A DNA stretch of 9,534 nt from Holdemanella sp. (lineage in GTDB: Bacteria > Bacillota_I > Bacilli_A > Erysipelotrichales > Erysipelotrichaceae): NCBI GenBank assembly GCA_021442845.1, contig JABUSD010000231.1, forward strand, positions 1 to 9,534, read 5' to 3'. Positions 1 through 6,031 of the stretch are shown piece after piece. How positions within the stretch are numbered: the stretch's first letter is position 1; each line of letters starts with the position of its first letter. Below the pieces are notes generated by a model. That model made no database searches. It had not been told where the DNA came from and worked only from the letters and a program-made list of their open reading frames with translations. A program made the translations under genes and the position numbers.

Positions 1-1940
1 GATGCCTTAAAGAAAAGCAAATCGGCATCATTTTTTTCAATCAATAAGCCTTTATCAAGAATATCAAGAATACATTGACCATCTTCTTCTTTGCTTACAT
101 CCTTATTGGCGAGTTCTAAATAAGCAATATTATAGAAAAGACGACCAGGAATGAATAAGACATCCCCTTCATCATAGCGTTTTTCAACCTCTCTATAGAG
201 TTTAAGAACAACTTCTTTGTCTTCACTTGTCTTTTCCTTAAGATAGGCATCATAGAATGCATAGATATTCATTTCAGAAATGTTGTTGTCATTTAAGAAA
301 TCCAATATTTCCTTAGCAGCATCATAGGCTTTATTGTTGATTAGAATATCCATCTTTAATGTATAGAATTCCAATCGGCTACGATCTAAGTCAATGGCTT
401 TATTGATTTCTTCAAACGCTAAACGGTCATTAAACATTTTAAAATAGGTACGACTTAACCAGTAGTGGGTAAGTGGTGAATATTCAAATGCTTTTAAAGC
501 ACGATGTAAATAGTCTAGCGTTTTATCATAGTCGACATGGATAAATTCAATACGAGCCAGATTCAATAAGGATTCTAAATCTTCTTTTTCTTTACAGATC
601 TCTTCAAAGATTTCCTTTGCTTCTTCATATAACTCTGCAAACATGTAACATTCACCAAGAACACATTTCTGAACTCTTTTCTGTTGTATACGACGGTGTG
701 TTTTCTTAGAGCCATCATCGATTAGAGTCTCGATATAAGTGTTGACAAATTGAATATGACGCAATGCTTCATTATATCTGGATAAGGCCATTAAGGATTT
801 ACCATATAAGTTGTGATAATCATAGGCATCCTGTTCGATATGACCTTCTCTCTGGTTTAAAATATCAATGGCTTTATCGGGTTCATTGATCTGAAGATAA
901 CACCATCCAAGATTGCGGTCATCTTCCAATGTTCGATCCTTATTTATATATTCATCAATTAATAATTCATTCCAGTCGTTTAACTTTTTTAATAGATTGG
1001 GAATTTCCGGGTTATCGGAACCAAGCCTATCCATTAGATCAAACAACATATTCTTAGCTTCCAGTTTATCGCCCTGTTTGAATTCGCATTCGGCTAAGGC
1101 AGCCGGATAGGTTGTGATGAAAGGATGTAATTCATTGAGATGCGTTGCGGCTTCTTTGGCTTCCAGGATGCGATCTTTTTCTAGGCACATCTGTACAAAG
1201 ACAGAGCCAATCGCAATATTATCTGGATATCGATGATAGAGCTTTGTGATTTCCCTTTGGGCTAGTCCATCTCTTTCAGTATCCAGAAATGTTCGTAGGC
1301 GCATAATCTGTCCATATGGATGGGTTTCGGATAGTTCATCCATTTCATCCAGAATTTCATTGTATTCTTCTCCATAGGTATTGTTGGCACGATTAAAAAG
1401 CATGCGGAATGTATCGCAATCCTTTCCATCCAGCCCTGGTTCAAACATGGTATAAGGAAGATTATCTTCATAACGTATTCCACTCAATAAGGCATACTGG
1501 ATAAAATCCGGATTGAATTTAGCACAGAGCTCATCCACTCTTTCTTCAAATGCGAATGTCTGGTTTAATATCTGCCATATTTCATGAGGTAAAAACCAGT
1601 TTCCCATTAAAAAGGATAATAGCGCTTCTTCTATGTATGGCTTTGTATCAATGCCTGAACAGATAGGATCTTTTAATAATTCTTGCCATACTTGGGCATT
1701 GATTCGTTTTGGAAAGTCTTTATAGACATCCATGACCTGATTCATCCATGAATCGATAGGGGAAGAAGATGGCCTTTTTTCTTTCTTTGCATATTCCAAT
1801 GCCTTTTCATAAGCTTCACGCAATTGTTTGAATTCTTCGGGCTTATCCTCTGGATTGGTCTTTTTTAATAAAGTACGATAGGTATTTGTGATTTTATCTT
1901 TATCTTTTGTTGGTTCTATCTTTAAAATCTTCCAGATCAT
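1..1940 (-). CDS. Divergent J-domain protein with TPR-type helical repeats (partial, C-terminus outside window)
   Basis: The minus-strand frame is open from an ATG at 1940 to the left edge (646 full codons, no stop), so the C-terminus is missing. The start is set by GAGG at 1947-1950, six bases before the ATG. Residues 1-50 resemble a J domain: MIWKILKIEPTKDKDKI opens it, followed by YRTLL and then FKQLREAYEKAL. The canonical HPD loop reads N29-P30-E31-D32, so normal DnaK stimulation is doubtful. From about residue 230 onward the chain is a series of paired amphipathic helices with TPR-like spacing, for example NLGWCYLQINEPDKAIDIL and CVLGECYMFAELYEEAKEIF. No signal peptide or membrane segment is visible in the part seen. 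The likely role is a cytosolic scaffold or co-chaperone-like protein; the partner is unknown. It lies behind the terminator of the HAD gene, so it probably has its own promoter, but I find only weak hexamers. Confidence is high for the gene and moderate for the J-domain call. Confidence 0.86.
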   Translation of the reverse strand, partial: MIWKILKIEPTKDKDKITNTYRTLLKKTNPEDKPEEFKQLREAYEKALEYAKKEKRPSSSPIDSWMNQVMDVYKDFPKRINAQVWQELLKDPICSGIDTKPYIEEALLSFLMGNWFLPHEIWQILNQTFAFEERVDELCAKFNPDFIQYALLSGIRYEDNLPYTMFEPGLDGKDCDTFRMLFNRANNTYGEEYNEILDEMDELSETHPYGQIMRLRTFLDTERDGLAQREITKLYHRYPDNIAIGSVFVQMCLEKDRILEAKEAATHLNELHPFITTYPAALAECEFKQGDKLEAKNMLFDLMDRLGSDNPEIPNLLKKLNDWNELLIDEYINKDRTLEDDRNLGWCYLQINEPDKAIDILNQREGHIEQDAYDYHNLYGKSLMALSRYNEALRHIQFVNTYIETLIDDGSKKTHRRIQQKRVQKCVLGECYMFAELYEEAKEIFEEICKEKEDLESLLNLARIEFIHVDYDKTLDYLHRALKAFEYSPLTHYWLSRTYFKMFNDRLAFEEINKAIDLDRSRLEFYTLKMDILINNKAYDAAKEILDFLNDNNISEMNIYAFYDAYLKEKTSEDKEVVLKLYREVEKRYDEGDVLFIPGRLFYNIAYLELANKDVSKEEDGQCILDILDKGLLIEKNDADLLFFKA

Positions 1941-1993
1941 GGTATTCCTCTCTAGTCTTTTCTAATATGATAATTTTAACGCACAATGCAATG

Positions 1994-2018
1994 AAAAAGA
2001 AACCTAAAATAGGTTTCT
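1994..2018 (-). terminator. Intrinsic terminator after the HAD phosphatase gene
   Basis: Read on the minus strand, AGAAACCTA and TAGGTTTCT form a perfect 9-bp stem around a 3-base loop. A run of five T follows (plus-strand A at 1994-1998). The stem overlaps the TAG stop of the HAD gene (2017-2019). It separates the MBL/HAD pair from the J-domain gene downstream. Confidence 0.85.
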
Positions 2019-2838
2019 ACAGAATAAATTTTTCAAGGATTTCTCTTACACCATTATGATTATGATCAAAAGGGGATATATAATCCGCAATGGCTTTGCA
2101 TTTATCAATTCCATTGTTCACAACGGCACCAATCCCTGCCTTTTCAATCATTTCATAATCATTATAGCTATCTCCAATGGCTAATGTATCTTTGATATCC
2201 ATGGATAATAGACTTACAAGATCTTCCAATCCTTTTCCTTTATCAATATGCAATGGATTCAATTCCAGATAGCGATTGCTGGAATAGGAAATGGATATAA
2301 AGGAAGATGTCCAATCTAGTTCTTTCTTTAGACTTTGAAGATAATTCATATCTTTTTTCTGATAGAGCATCTTGATGACTTGGATATCTTTTAAATAAGT
2401 AAAATCAAGATCTTCTTTAAAGATAGGATAGTCAGGATGTCCTTTGGATATAAGATGAATGACTTCCTTTTCTTCTTCATCTGTGTTGTAACAATAGATA
2501 TGATCACAGGTAAATATTTGTATGTTCAAATCTTTCTTCAAACCAAATTCAATCAAAGGAATAATCATAGAATCATTAATGGTATGACAGATCAATACTT
2601 CATTTGTATAATTGTCTACAATGCATCCACCATTGCATAGAATCGAATACTGTCCTTGTTCATAGATATCCAATGCATCATAGATATCCTGTAACATGCA
2701 GGGACCTCTTCCTGAAGCCGGTACAATTTTAATCCCTTTTTCCTTTGCCTTGTGCAGGGCTGCTTTATTCTCTTTGGAAATGGATTTATCTGAACATAAT
2801 AATGTTTCATCCAGATCAAAGGCAATGAGCTTAATCAT
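2017..2838 (-). CDS. Cof-type HAD-superfamily phosphatase
   Basis: The 273-residue protein has all four HAD motifs. Motif I is FDLDETL, with D8 as nucleophile and D10 as acid/base. Motif II is S42 in VPASGRG. Motif III is K200 in LHIDKGKGL. Motif IV is GDSYND at 222-227, which binds Mg2+. The large cap between motifs II and III (about residues 80-190) is the C2 type of the Cof/YidA group. Family members are cytosolic phosphatases acting on sugar phosphates, flavin or pyridoxal phosphates; the substrate cannot be read from the sequence. The start codon lies inside the last codons of the MBL gene (8-bp overlap, TATGATTAA) and has no Shine-Dalgarno sequence, so translation is probably coupled to the gene before it. 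The length is normal for the family and nothing is missing. Confidence 0.93.
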   Translation of the reverse strand: MIKLIAFDLDETLLCSDKSISKENKAALHKAKEKGIKIVPASGRGPCMLQDIYDALDIYEQGQYSILCNGGCIVDNYTNEVLICHTINDSMIIPLIEFGLKKDLNIQIFTCDHIYCYNTDEEEKEVIHLISKGHPDYPIFKEDLDFTYLKDIQVIKMLYQKKDMNYLQSLKKELDWTSSFISISYSSNRYLELNPLHIDKGKGLEDLVSLLSMDIKDTLAIGDSYNDYEMIEKAGIGAVVNNGIDKCKAIADYISPFDHNHNGVREILEKFIL

Positions 2839-3433
2839 AGTTTAAAACCACAACCGGCTTATGTGGCATATCTAAATCCATAATAGAATCACAATATTCA
2901 ACATCATTGAATAATGATGTAAACGCATCAACGGTTGATATCGCATCAAAGCCAAAAGTATCACTACGATAATGCATAGGAATCGTTATTACTGGTTTGA
3001 TTGTATCGACAATCGCTTTTGCCTGGATGGCATTGATGGTAAAGAAACCACCAACTGGAATGAATAGAACATCAACATTCATTAATAAGTTAATCTGTTC
3101 TTCATTTAATGCACATCCTAAATCTCCTAGATGACAGATTCGAAAACCATCATAATCCAATACATGAATGGTATTTAAACCACGCTTTGCGCCTTTTACA
3201 TCATCATGATAGGAAGGGATTTCAAAAACTTTACAATCTAATTCCTTATTGATCAATTCAACTGTTTCTCTAGCATTGTGATCAAAATGTTCATGAGAAC
3301 AAAGAATACAGTTTGCCTTTTCACGGATGTTTCGAATGCCAGGAATGGAACCATCCTGGAATGGATCGAATATTACACTTGTAGTATCACTTAGAATTTT
3401 AAAACAGGAATGTCCTAACCATTGTATTTTCAT
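2831..3433 (-). CDS. MBL-fold metal-dependent hydrolase (UlaG/YtkL-like)
   Basis: The 200-residue protein has the metallo-beta-lactamase fold. It opens MKIQWLGHSCF, typical of the UlaG-like branch. The metal-binding motif HEHFDH is at 47-52, followed by H76 in YHDD, the HLGD motif at 101-104 (D104 a metal ligand), and H154 in PMHY. Members of this branch are cytosolic hydrolases, often of unknown substrate; UlaG itself opens a lactone, but no ascorbate genes are here. GAGG at 3440-3443 sits six bases before the ATG, and an extended -10 element lies about 25 bases upstream, giving a leader of about 18 bases. It is first in a two-gene unit with the HAD phosphatase, overlapping it by 8 bp. That pairing suggests a joint salvage or metabolite-repair role, which is inference. 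Confidence 0.92.
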   Translation of the reverse strand: MKIQWLGHSCFKILSDTTSVIFDPFQDGSIPGIRNIREKANCILCSHEHFDHNARETVELINKELDCKVFEIPSYHDDVKGAKRGLNTIHVLDYDGFRICHLGDLGCALNEEQINLLMNVDVLFIPVGGFFTINAIQAKAIVDTIKPVITIPMHYRSDTFGFDAISTVDAFTSLFNDVEYCDSIMDLDMPHKPVVVLNYD

Positions 3434-3457
3434 AAATTACCTCATTTCTTTTTCATT

Positions 3458-3466
3458 ATTATATCA
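3458..3466 (-). promoter_or_regulatory. Extended -10 promoter for the MBL/HAD unit
   Basis: Read on the minus strand the sequence is TGATATAAT, a perfect TATAAT hexamer with the TGn extension. No good -35 hexamer is seen at 16-19 bases, which the TGn motif can compensate for. The predicted RNA start is near 3451, leaving room for the GAGG ribosome site before the ATG at 3433. Confidence 0.65.
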
Positions 3467-3470
3467 AAAA

Positions 3471-3479
3471 TGGTATAAT
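3471..3479 (+). promoter_or_regulatory. Extended -10 promoter for the ECF S-component gene
   Basis: TGGTATAAT is a perfect TATAAT with the TGn extension and no clear -35 hexamer. The predicted RNA start is near 3486, giving a leader of about 70 bases. It lies only 4 bases from the minus-strand extended -10 element, so the two polymerase footprints would overlap. Confidence 0.65.
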
Positions 3480-3491
3480 CTTTTCTGGTAA

Positions 3492-3543
3492 GAATATAGA
3501 TCATAAGACTATAATTCAATATTTGCCATGAATTGATTTTTTT
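3492..3543 (+). promoter_or_regulatory. Candidate attenuator leader before the ECF S gene
   Basis: Two hairpins share bases. Hairpin 1 pairs GAATATAG (3492-3499) with CTATA/TTC (3509-3517), giving eight pairs with one bulged A. Hairpin 2 pairs AATTCA (3513-3518) with TGAATT (3529-3534), plus a possible U-G pair, and is followed by seven T (3537-3543). Bases 3513-3517 belong to both, so the two cannot form together. This has the shape of an antiterminator/terminator switch directly before the AGGAGG at 3544-3549. Hairpin 2 is all A/T except one C-G pair and is weak, and AT-rich leaders produce such pairings by chance. No known riboswitch consensus was recognised. Confidence 0.35.
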
Positions 3544-3556
3544 AGGAGGAATGAAT

Positions 3557-4162
3557 ATGTCAAAATCAAGCAATTCAATTCGTTTTATGACACAGTTATC
3601 CTTGTTGATTGCCGTACAGGTAGTCATGAAGATAATTGGTCTAGGAATGGTTCCTGTAGGACCATTAAAGATGTCTTTTTTAACTGTACCAATTGCCGTA
3701 GGTGCCATTGTGTTAGGACCAGCAGCAGGTGCGATTCTAGGTGGAGTCTTTGGGATTATCAGCTTCTATGATGCTTTGAGTGGTGCATCGGTTATGACTT
3801 CAACGTTTTTATCGATATCACCGGTTCATACCGTAATCCTATGCATTGGAATGCGTGTACTAATGGGATTTTTAACAGGAATCATCTATCAGGCATTGGA
3901 AAAGGCAATGAAAAGCAATGCGCGTTATGTACTGGGGGCTTTATGTGCACCCGTATTAAATACCATTCTATTTATGGGATATATCTGCATCGTATTCTAC
4001 AATACCGATTATATTCAAACACTGGTCACATCCTTAAAAGTAACGAACCCATTCATGTTTGTGATTGTATTAGTTGGAATGCAGGGTCTTGCTGAAGCGG
4101 TTGCCTGTGCCATTGTTGGAGGGGCTGTTGCCAAAGGTGTGGATGTTGTAGTAAAGAAGTAG
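3557..4162 (+). CDS. ECF transporter substrate-binding S component (substrate unknown)
   Basis: The 201-residue integral membrane protein is almost entirely hydrophobic. Helix-rich stretches lie near residues 10-30, 41-70, 88-113, 124-148 and 165-192, in line with the six-helix S-component fold. The segment FLTVPIAVGAIVLGPAAGAI (41-60) matches the conserved helix 2-3 region of the PF12822-type S proteins, which include folate and pantothenate carriers. The protein would capture a vitamin or similar small molecule and work with a shared ECF module (two ATPases plus EcfT). No such genes are in the window, so it is a group II, orphan S component. The ATG at 3557 was chosen because AGGAGG (3544-3549) is seven bases away. 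The ATG at 3551 is too close to that site, and a TTG at 3533 lies before it. The substrate cannot be assigned from sequence alone. Confidence 0.85.
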   Translation: MSKSSNSIRFMTQLSLLIAVQVVMKIIGLGMVPVGPLKMSFLTVPIAVGAIVLGPAAGAILGGVFGIISFYDALSGASVMTSTFLSISPVHTVILCIGMRVLMGFLTGIIYQALEKAMKSNARYVLGALCAPVLNTILFMGYICIVFYNTDYIQTLVTSLKVTNPFMFVIVLVGMQGLAEAVACAIVGGAVAKGVDVVVKK

Positions 4163-4194
4163 GGATATCAAATTTGATATTCCTTTTTATTTTG
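4162..4194 (+). terminator. Intrinsic terminator after the ECF S gene
   Basis: GGGATATCAAA pairs with TTTGATATTCC (4162-4183, one G-T pair). In practice this is a stem of about 9 bp with an AATT loop, followed by TTTTTATTTT. It begins in the last base of the TAG stop codon. Its right arm contains the probable -35 box of the next gene. Confidence 0.85.
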
Positions 4195-4203
4195 TATTAT
4201 AAT
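4174..4203 (+). promoter_or_regulatory. Promoter of the membrane-protein gene
   Basis: TTGATA at 4174-4179 (five of six to the -35 consensus) and TATAAT at 4198-4203 are 18 bases apart. RNA would start near 4210, only about 16 bases before the ATG at 4226 and just ahead of AAAGGAGG. The -35 box lies inside the terminator stem of the gene before. Confidence 0.65.
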
Positions 4204-4225
4204 TGATTTCTAAAGGAGGAAGACT

Positions 4226-5902
4226 ATGTTTAATAAACCGAATTTTGAATTTAAGAAAATTAATATAAATAAACCAGTGGGAAAGATTATGATTCTATTC
4301 TGGATTGTTGGTGGGATTGTTCTTGCTTATATCATGACACCAGAAATCAATATTAAGTCAGGAGGCTTTATCTTCTGGGCCATCTTTGTGATTGGACTCA
4401 TCTATCTGATTGCGGCATCGATGATTAAGCTGCCAGGAAGAGATGGTGTTGATATAGTCGGGGAAAAGGTATATCAGCCACCAGTTTCAAAGACATTGAT
4501 GAAAGGAGCGACGCTTTTAATTCTTATCAGTGTTTTATGGGTTTTTGTATCACCGATTGTGATGTCTAAAGTTTTCCATGCTTCATCCTATGCCAGCCGT
4601 ATTCAGGTAAAGGATGTGGAATTTAGTGAAGTCAAGGAAGTGGATTTCACCAAGACACCGATTATTGATAGAGCCTCAACAAGTGTCTTGGGCGATCGTG
4701 TTATGGGACAGATGCCAGAACTTGTATCCCAGTTTGAAGTCAGTGATGAATATACCCAGATTTCCTATGATAATAGCGTTTATCGTGTAACTCCACTTGA
4801 ATATGCTGGCTTTATCAAATATCTAGGCAATCGCAAGGAAGGCATTCCTGCCTATATCAAAGTCAATTCAGTAACGGGAGAAGCCGAATTAGTCAAACTA
4901 AAGGATTTGGGCTTATCGGGTATGAAATATGTACCATCGGCTTATTTTAATGAGAATCTGCATCGTCGTTTACAGATTCTATATCCAACGACAATCTTTG
5001 GTGATCCTTCTTTTGAAATTGATGATGAAGGACATCCATGGTATGTCTGTACAACCTATGATTATTCTGCCTATCTAACGAAAAAGAAGGTAACCGGTGT
5101 CATTCTATTTGATCCAATTACAGGGGATTCACAAAAGTATGAAGGGGTAGACAATGTTCCAAACTGGGTGGATCGCATTTATCCGGAAAGTCTGATTATT
5201 GAAGAAATCGACAACAATGGTTCACTACAGAGTGGTTTTATCAATTCTATATTTGGACAGAAAAATGTGATGGTGACATCCGAAGGCTATAACTATCTAG
5301 CCCAGGATGGCGACATCTATATCTATTCGGGTATTACCAGTGCCAACTCGGATTCATCCAACCTTGGCTTTGTCCTTGTCAATTTAAGAACGCATGCAGC
5401 CATGCGCATCAAAAGTCCAGGTGCCAATGAAAATAGCGCGATGAATTCAGCAGAAGGGGAAGTCAAAAACTATGGCTATGACTCTACGTTCCCGCTTCTA
5501 ATCAGCGTTCAGGGCAAACCGGTCTATATGATGGCATTAAAGGATGATAGTGGTCTAATCAAAATGTATGCGATGGTGGATGCCACAAACTATCAGAAGG
5601 TTGCCACAATTGAATCGGATGAAGGCTTCAATACATTAAAGAAGAAATTCATCGGGCAGGATGGAGATGAAGAAGAGTCCGTATCCCAAGTGGAAAAGAC
5701 AATTGAAATAGCTTCCATTCAATATCTAACGGTATCCAATTCTTCAAAATGCTTCCTTGTAGATAAAGATGGCAATAAATATAAAGTGATAATCACATCG
5801 AAAAATGAGGATATCTTAGCCTTCCTAAAAACAGGGGATACAGTTACAATTTCCTTTGTAGCGAATGAAGATGTAAATATTATTAAGAAAATCACTAAGT
5901 AA
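4226..5902 (+). CDS. Conserved-looking membrane-anchored protein of unknown function with large extracytoplasmic domain
   Basis: I do not recognise this 558-residue protein. Three hydrophobic helices lie at about 21-37, 47-67 and 95-114. Lysines before helix 1 and in the loop 68-93 predict an inside N-terminus and an outside C-terminal part (115-558). The outer part is rich in beta-type sequence, with Tyr, Asp and Gly turns. IPAYIKVNSVTGEAELVKL (207-225) and VTGVILFDPITGDSQKY (289-305) resemble the strand-turn-strand of PepSY-like units, and GFVLVNLRTHAAMRI (381-395) may be a third. An acidic linker (about 478-490) precedes a small C-terminal beta domain (493-558) with LKTGDTVTISF, possibly OB-like. 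Two isolated cysteines (275, 509) are visible and no catalytic motif. AAAGGAGG is six bases before the ATG. It is transcribed alone, between two terminators. A cell-surface sensor, protease-inhibitor-like or envelope-assembly role is possible but not shown. Confidence 0.85.
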   Translation: MFNKPNFEFKKININKPVGKIMILFWIVGGIVLAYIMTPEINIKSGGFIFWAIFVIGLIYLIAASMIKLPGRDGVDIVGEKVYQPPVSKTLMKGATLLILISVLWVFVSPIVMSKVFHASSYASRIQVKDVEFSEVKEVDFTKTPIIDRASTSVLGDRVMGQMPELVSQFEVSDEYTQISYDNSVYRVTPLEYAGFIKYLGNRKEGIPAYIKVNSVTGEAELVKLKDLGLSGMKYVPSAYFNENLHRRLQILYPTTIFGDPSFEIDDEGHPWYVCTTYDYSAYLTKKKVTGVILFDPITGDSQKYEGVDNVPNWVDRIYPESLIIEEIDNNGSLQSGFINSIFGQKNVMVTSEGYNYLAQDGDIYIYSGITSANSDSSNLGFVLVNLRTHAAMRIKSPGANENSAMNSAEGEVKNYGYDSTFPLLISVQGKPVYMMALKDDSGLIKMYAMVDATNYQKVATIESDEGFNTLKKKFIGQDGDEEESVSQVEKTIEIASIQYLTVSNSSKCFLVDKDGNKYKVIITSKNEDILAFLKTGDTVTISFVANEDVNIIKKITK

Positions 5903-5932
5903 AGTACATTTTTTGTACTTTACTTTTGTTTT
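5897..5932 (+). terminator. Intrinsic terminator after the membrane-protein gene
   Basis: AAGTAAAGTACA (5897-5908) pairs perfectly with TGTACTTTACTT (5914-5925) around a TTTTT loop. TTGTTTT follows. The stem includes the TAA stop codon of the gene. Confidence 0.88.
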
Positions 5933-5947
5933 ACAGATTTTAATACA

Positions 5948-5976
5948 TTGAAAAAATGTCGAAAAAATGATAAAGT
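5948..5976 (+). promoter_or_regulatory. Promoter of ptsI
   Basis: TTGAAA at 5948-5953 is followed after 17 bases by TAAAGT at 5971-5976, with a TGn extension (TGATAAAGT from 5968). The -10 hexamer is imperfect, but the spacing and extension are good. RNA would start near 5983, which places the upstream ATG at 5981 outside the message and supports the start at 6032. Confidence 0.6.
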
Positions 5977-5984
5977 TTAGATGA

Positions 5985-6009
5985 ATGAAAGCGTATACTT
6001 TTCATACGC
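5985..6009 (+). promoter_or_regulatory. Leader hairpin(s) upstream of ptsI
   Basis: GCGTAT (5991-5996) pairs with ATACGC (6004-6009) around a 7-base loop, just upstream of the AGGAGG at 6016-6021. A competing pairing, ATGAAA (5985-5990) with TTTCAT (6000-6005), overlaps it. The hairpin does not cover the ribosome site; it may stabilise the 5' end of a strongly expressed message. Any role is inference. Confidence 0.35.
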
Positions 6010-6031
6010 ATATCTAGGAGGAACAAAGAAC

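Noticed and set aside
913..1110. Plus-strand open frame of 65 codons
   Set aside because: It is antisense to the TPR coding region, low complexity (Ser/Asn/Phe-rich), and has no ribosome site.
1262..1483. 73-codon minus-strand open frame within the J-domain/TPR gene
   Set aside because: It is a shifted frame of a gene that is continuously open in another minus-strand frame.
3533..3556. TTG at 3533 and ATG at 3551 as starts of the ECF S gene
   Set aside because: Both lie before or too close to the AGGAGG at 3544-3549; the ATG at 3557 has ideal spacing.
3442..3708. 88-codon minus-strand frame across the divergent promoter region
   Set aside because: It covers the promoters and ribosome site of the ECF S gene and reads antisense into it; its product shows no family features.
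3841..4095. 84-codon plus-strand frame inside the ECF S gene
   Set aside because: It is a shifted frame of a clear membrane protein gene, with no start signals.
5981..6031. Earlier in-frame ATG at 5981 adding 17 residues to enzyme I
   Set aside because: It lies at the predicted RNA start, has no ribosome binding site, and the added residues are not part of the family; AGGAGG at 6016-6021 supports 6032.
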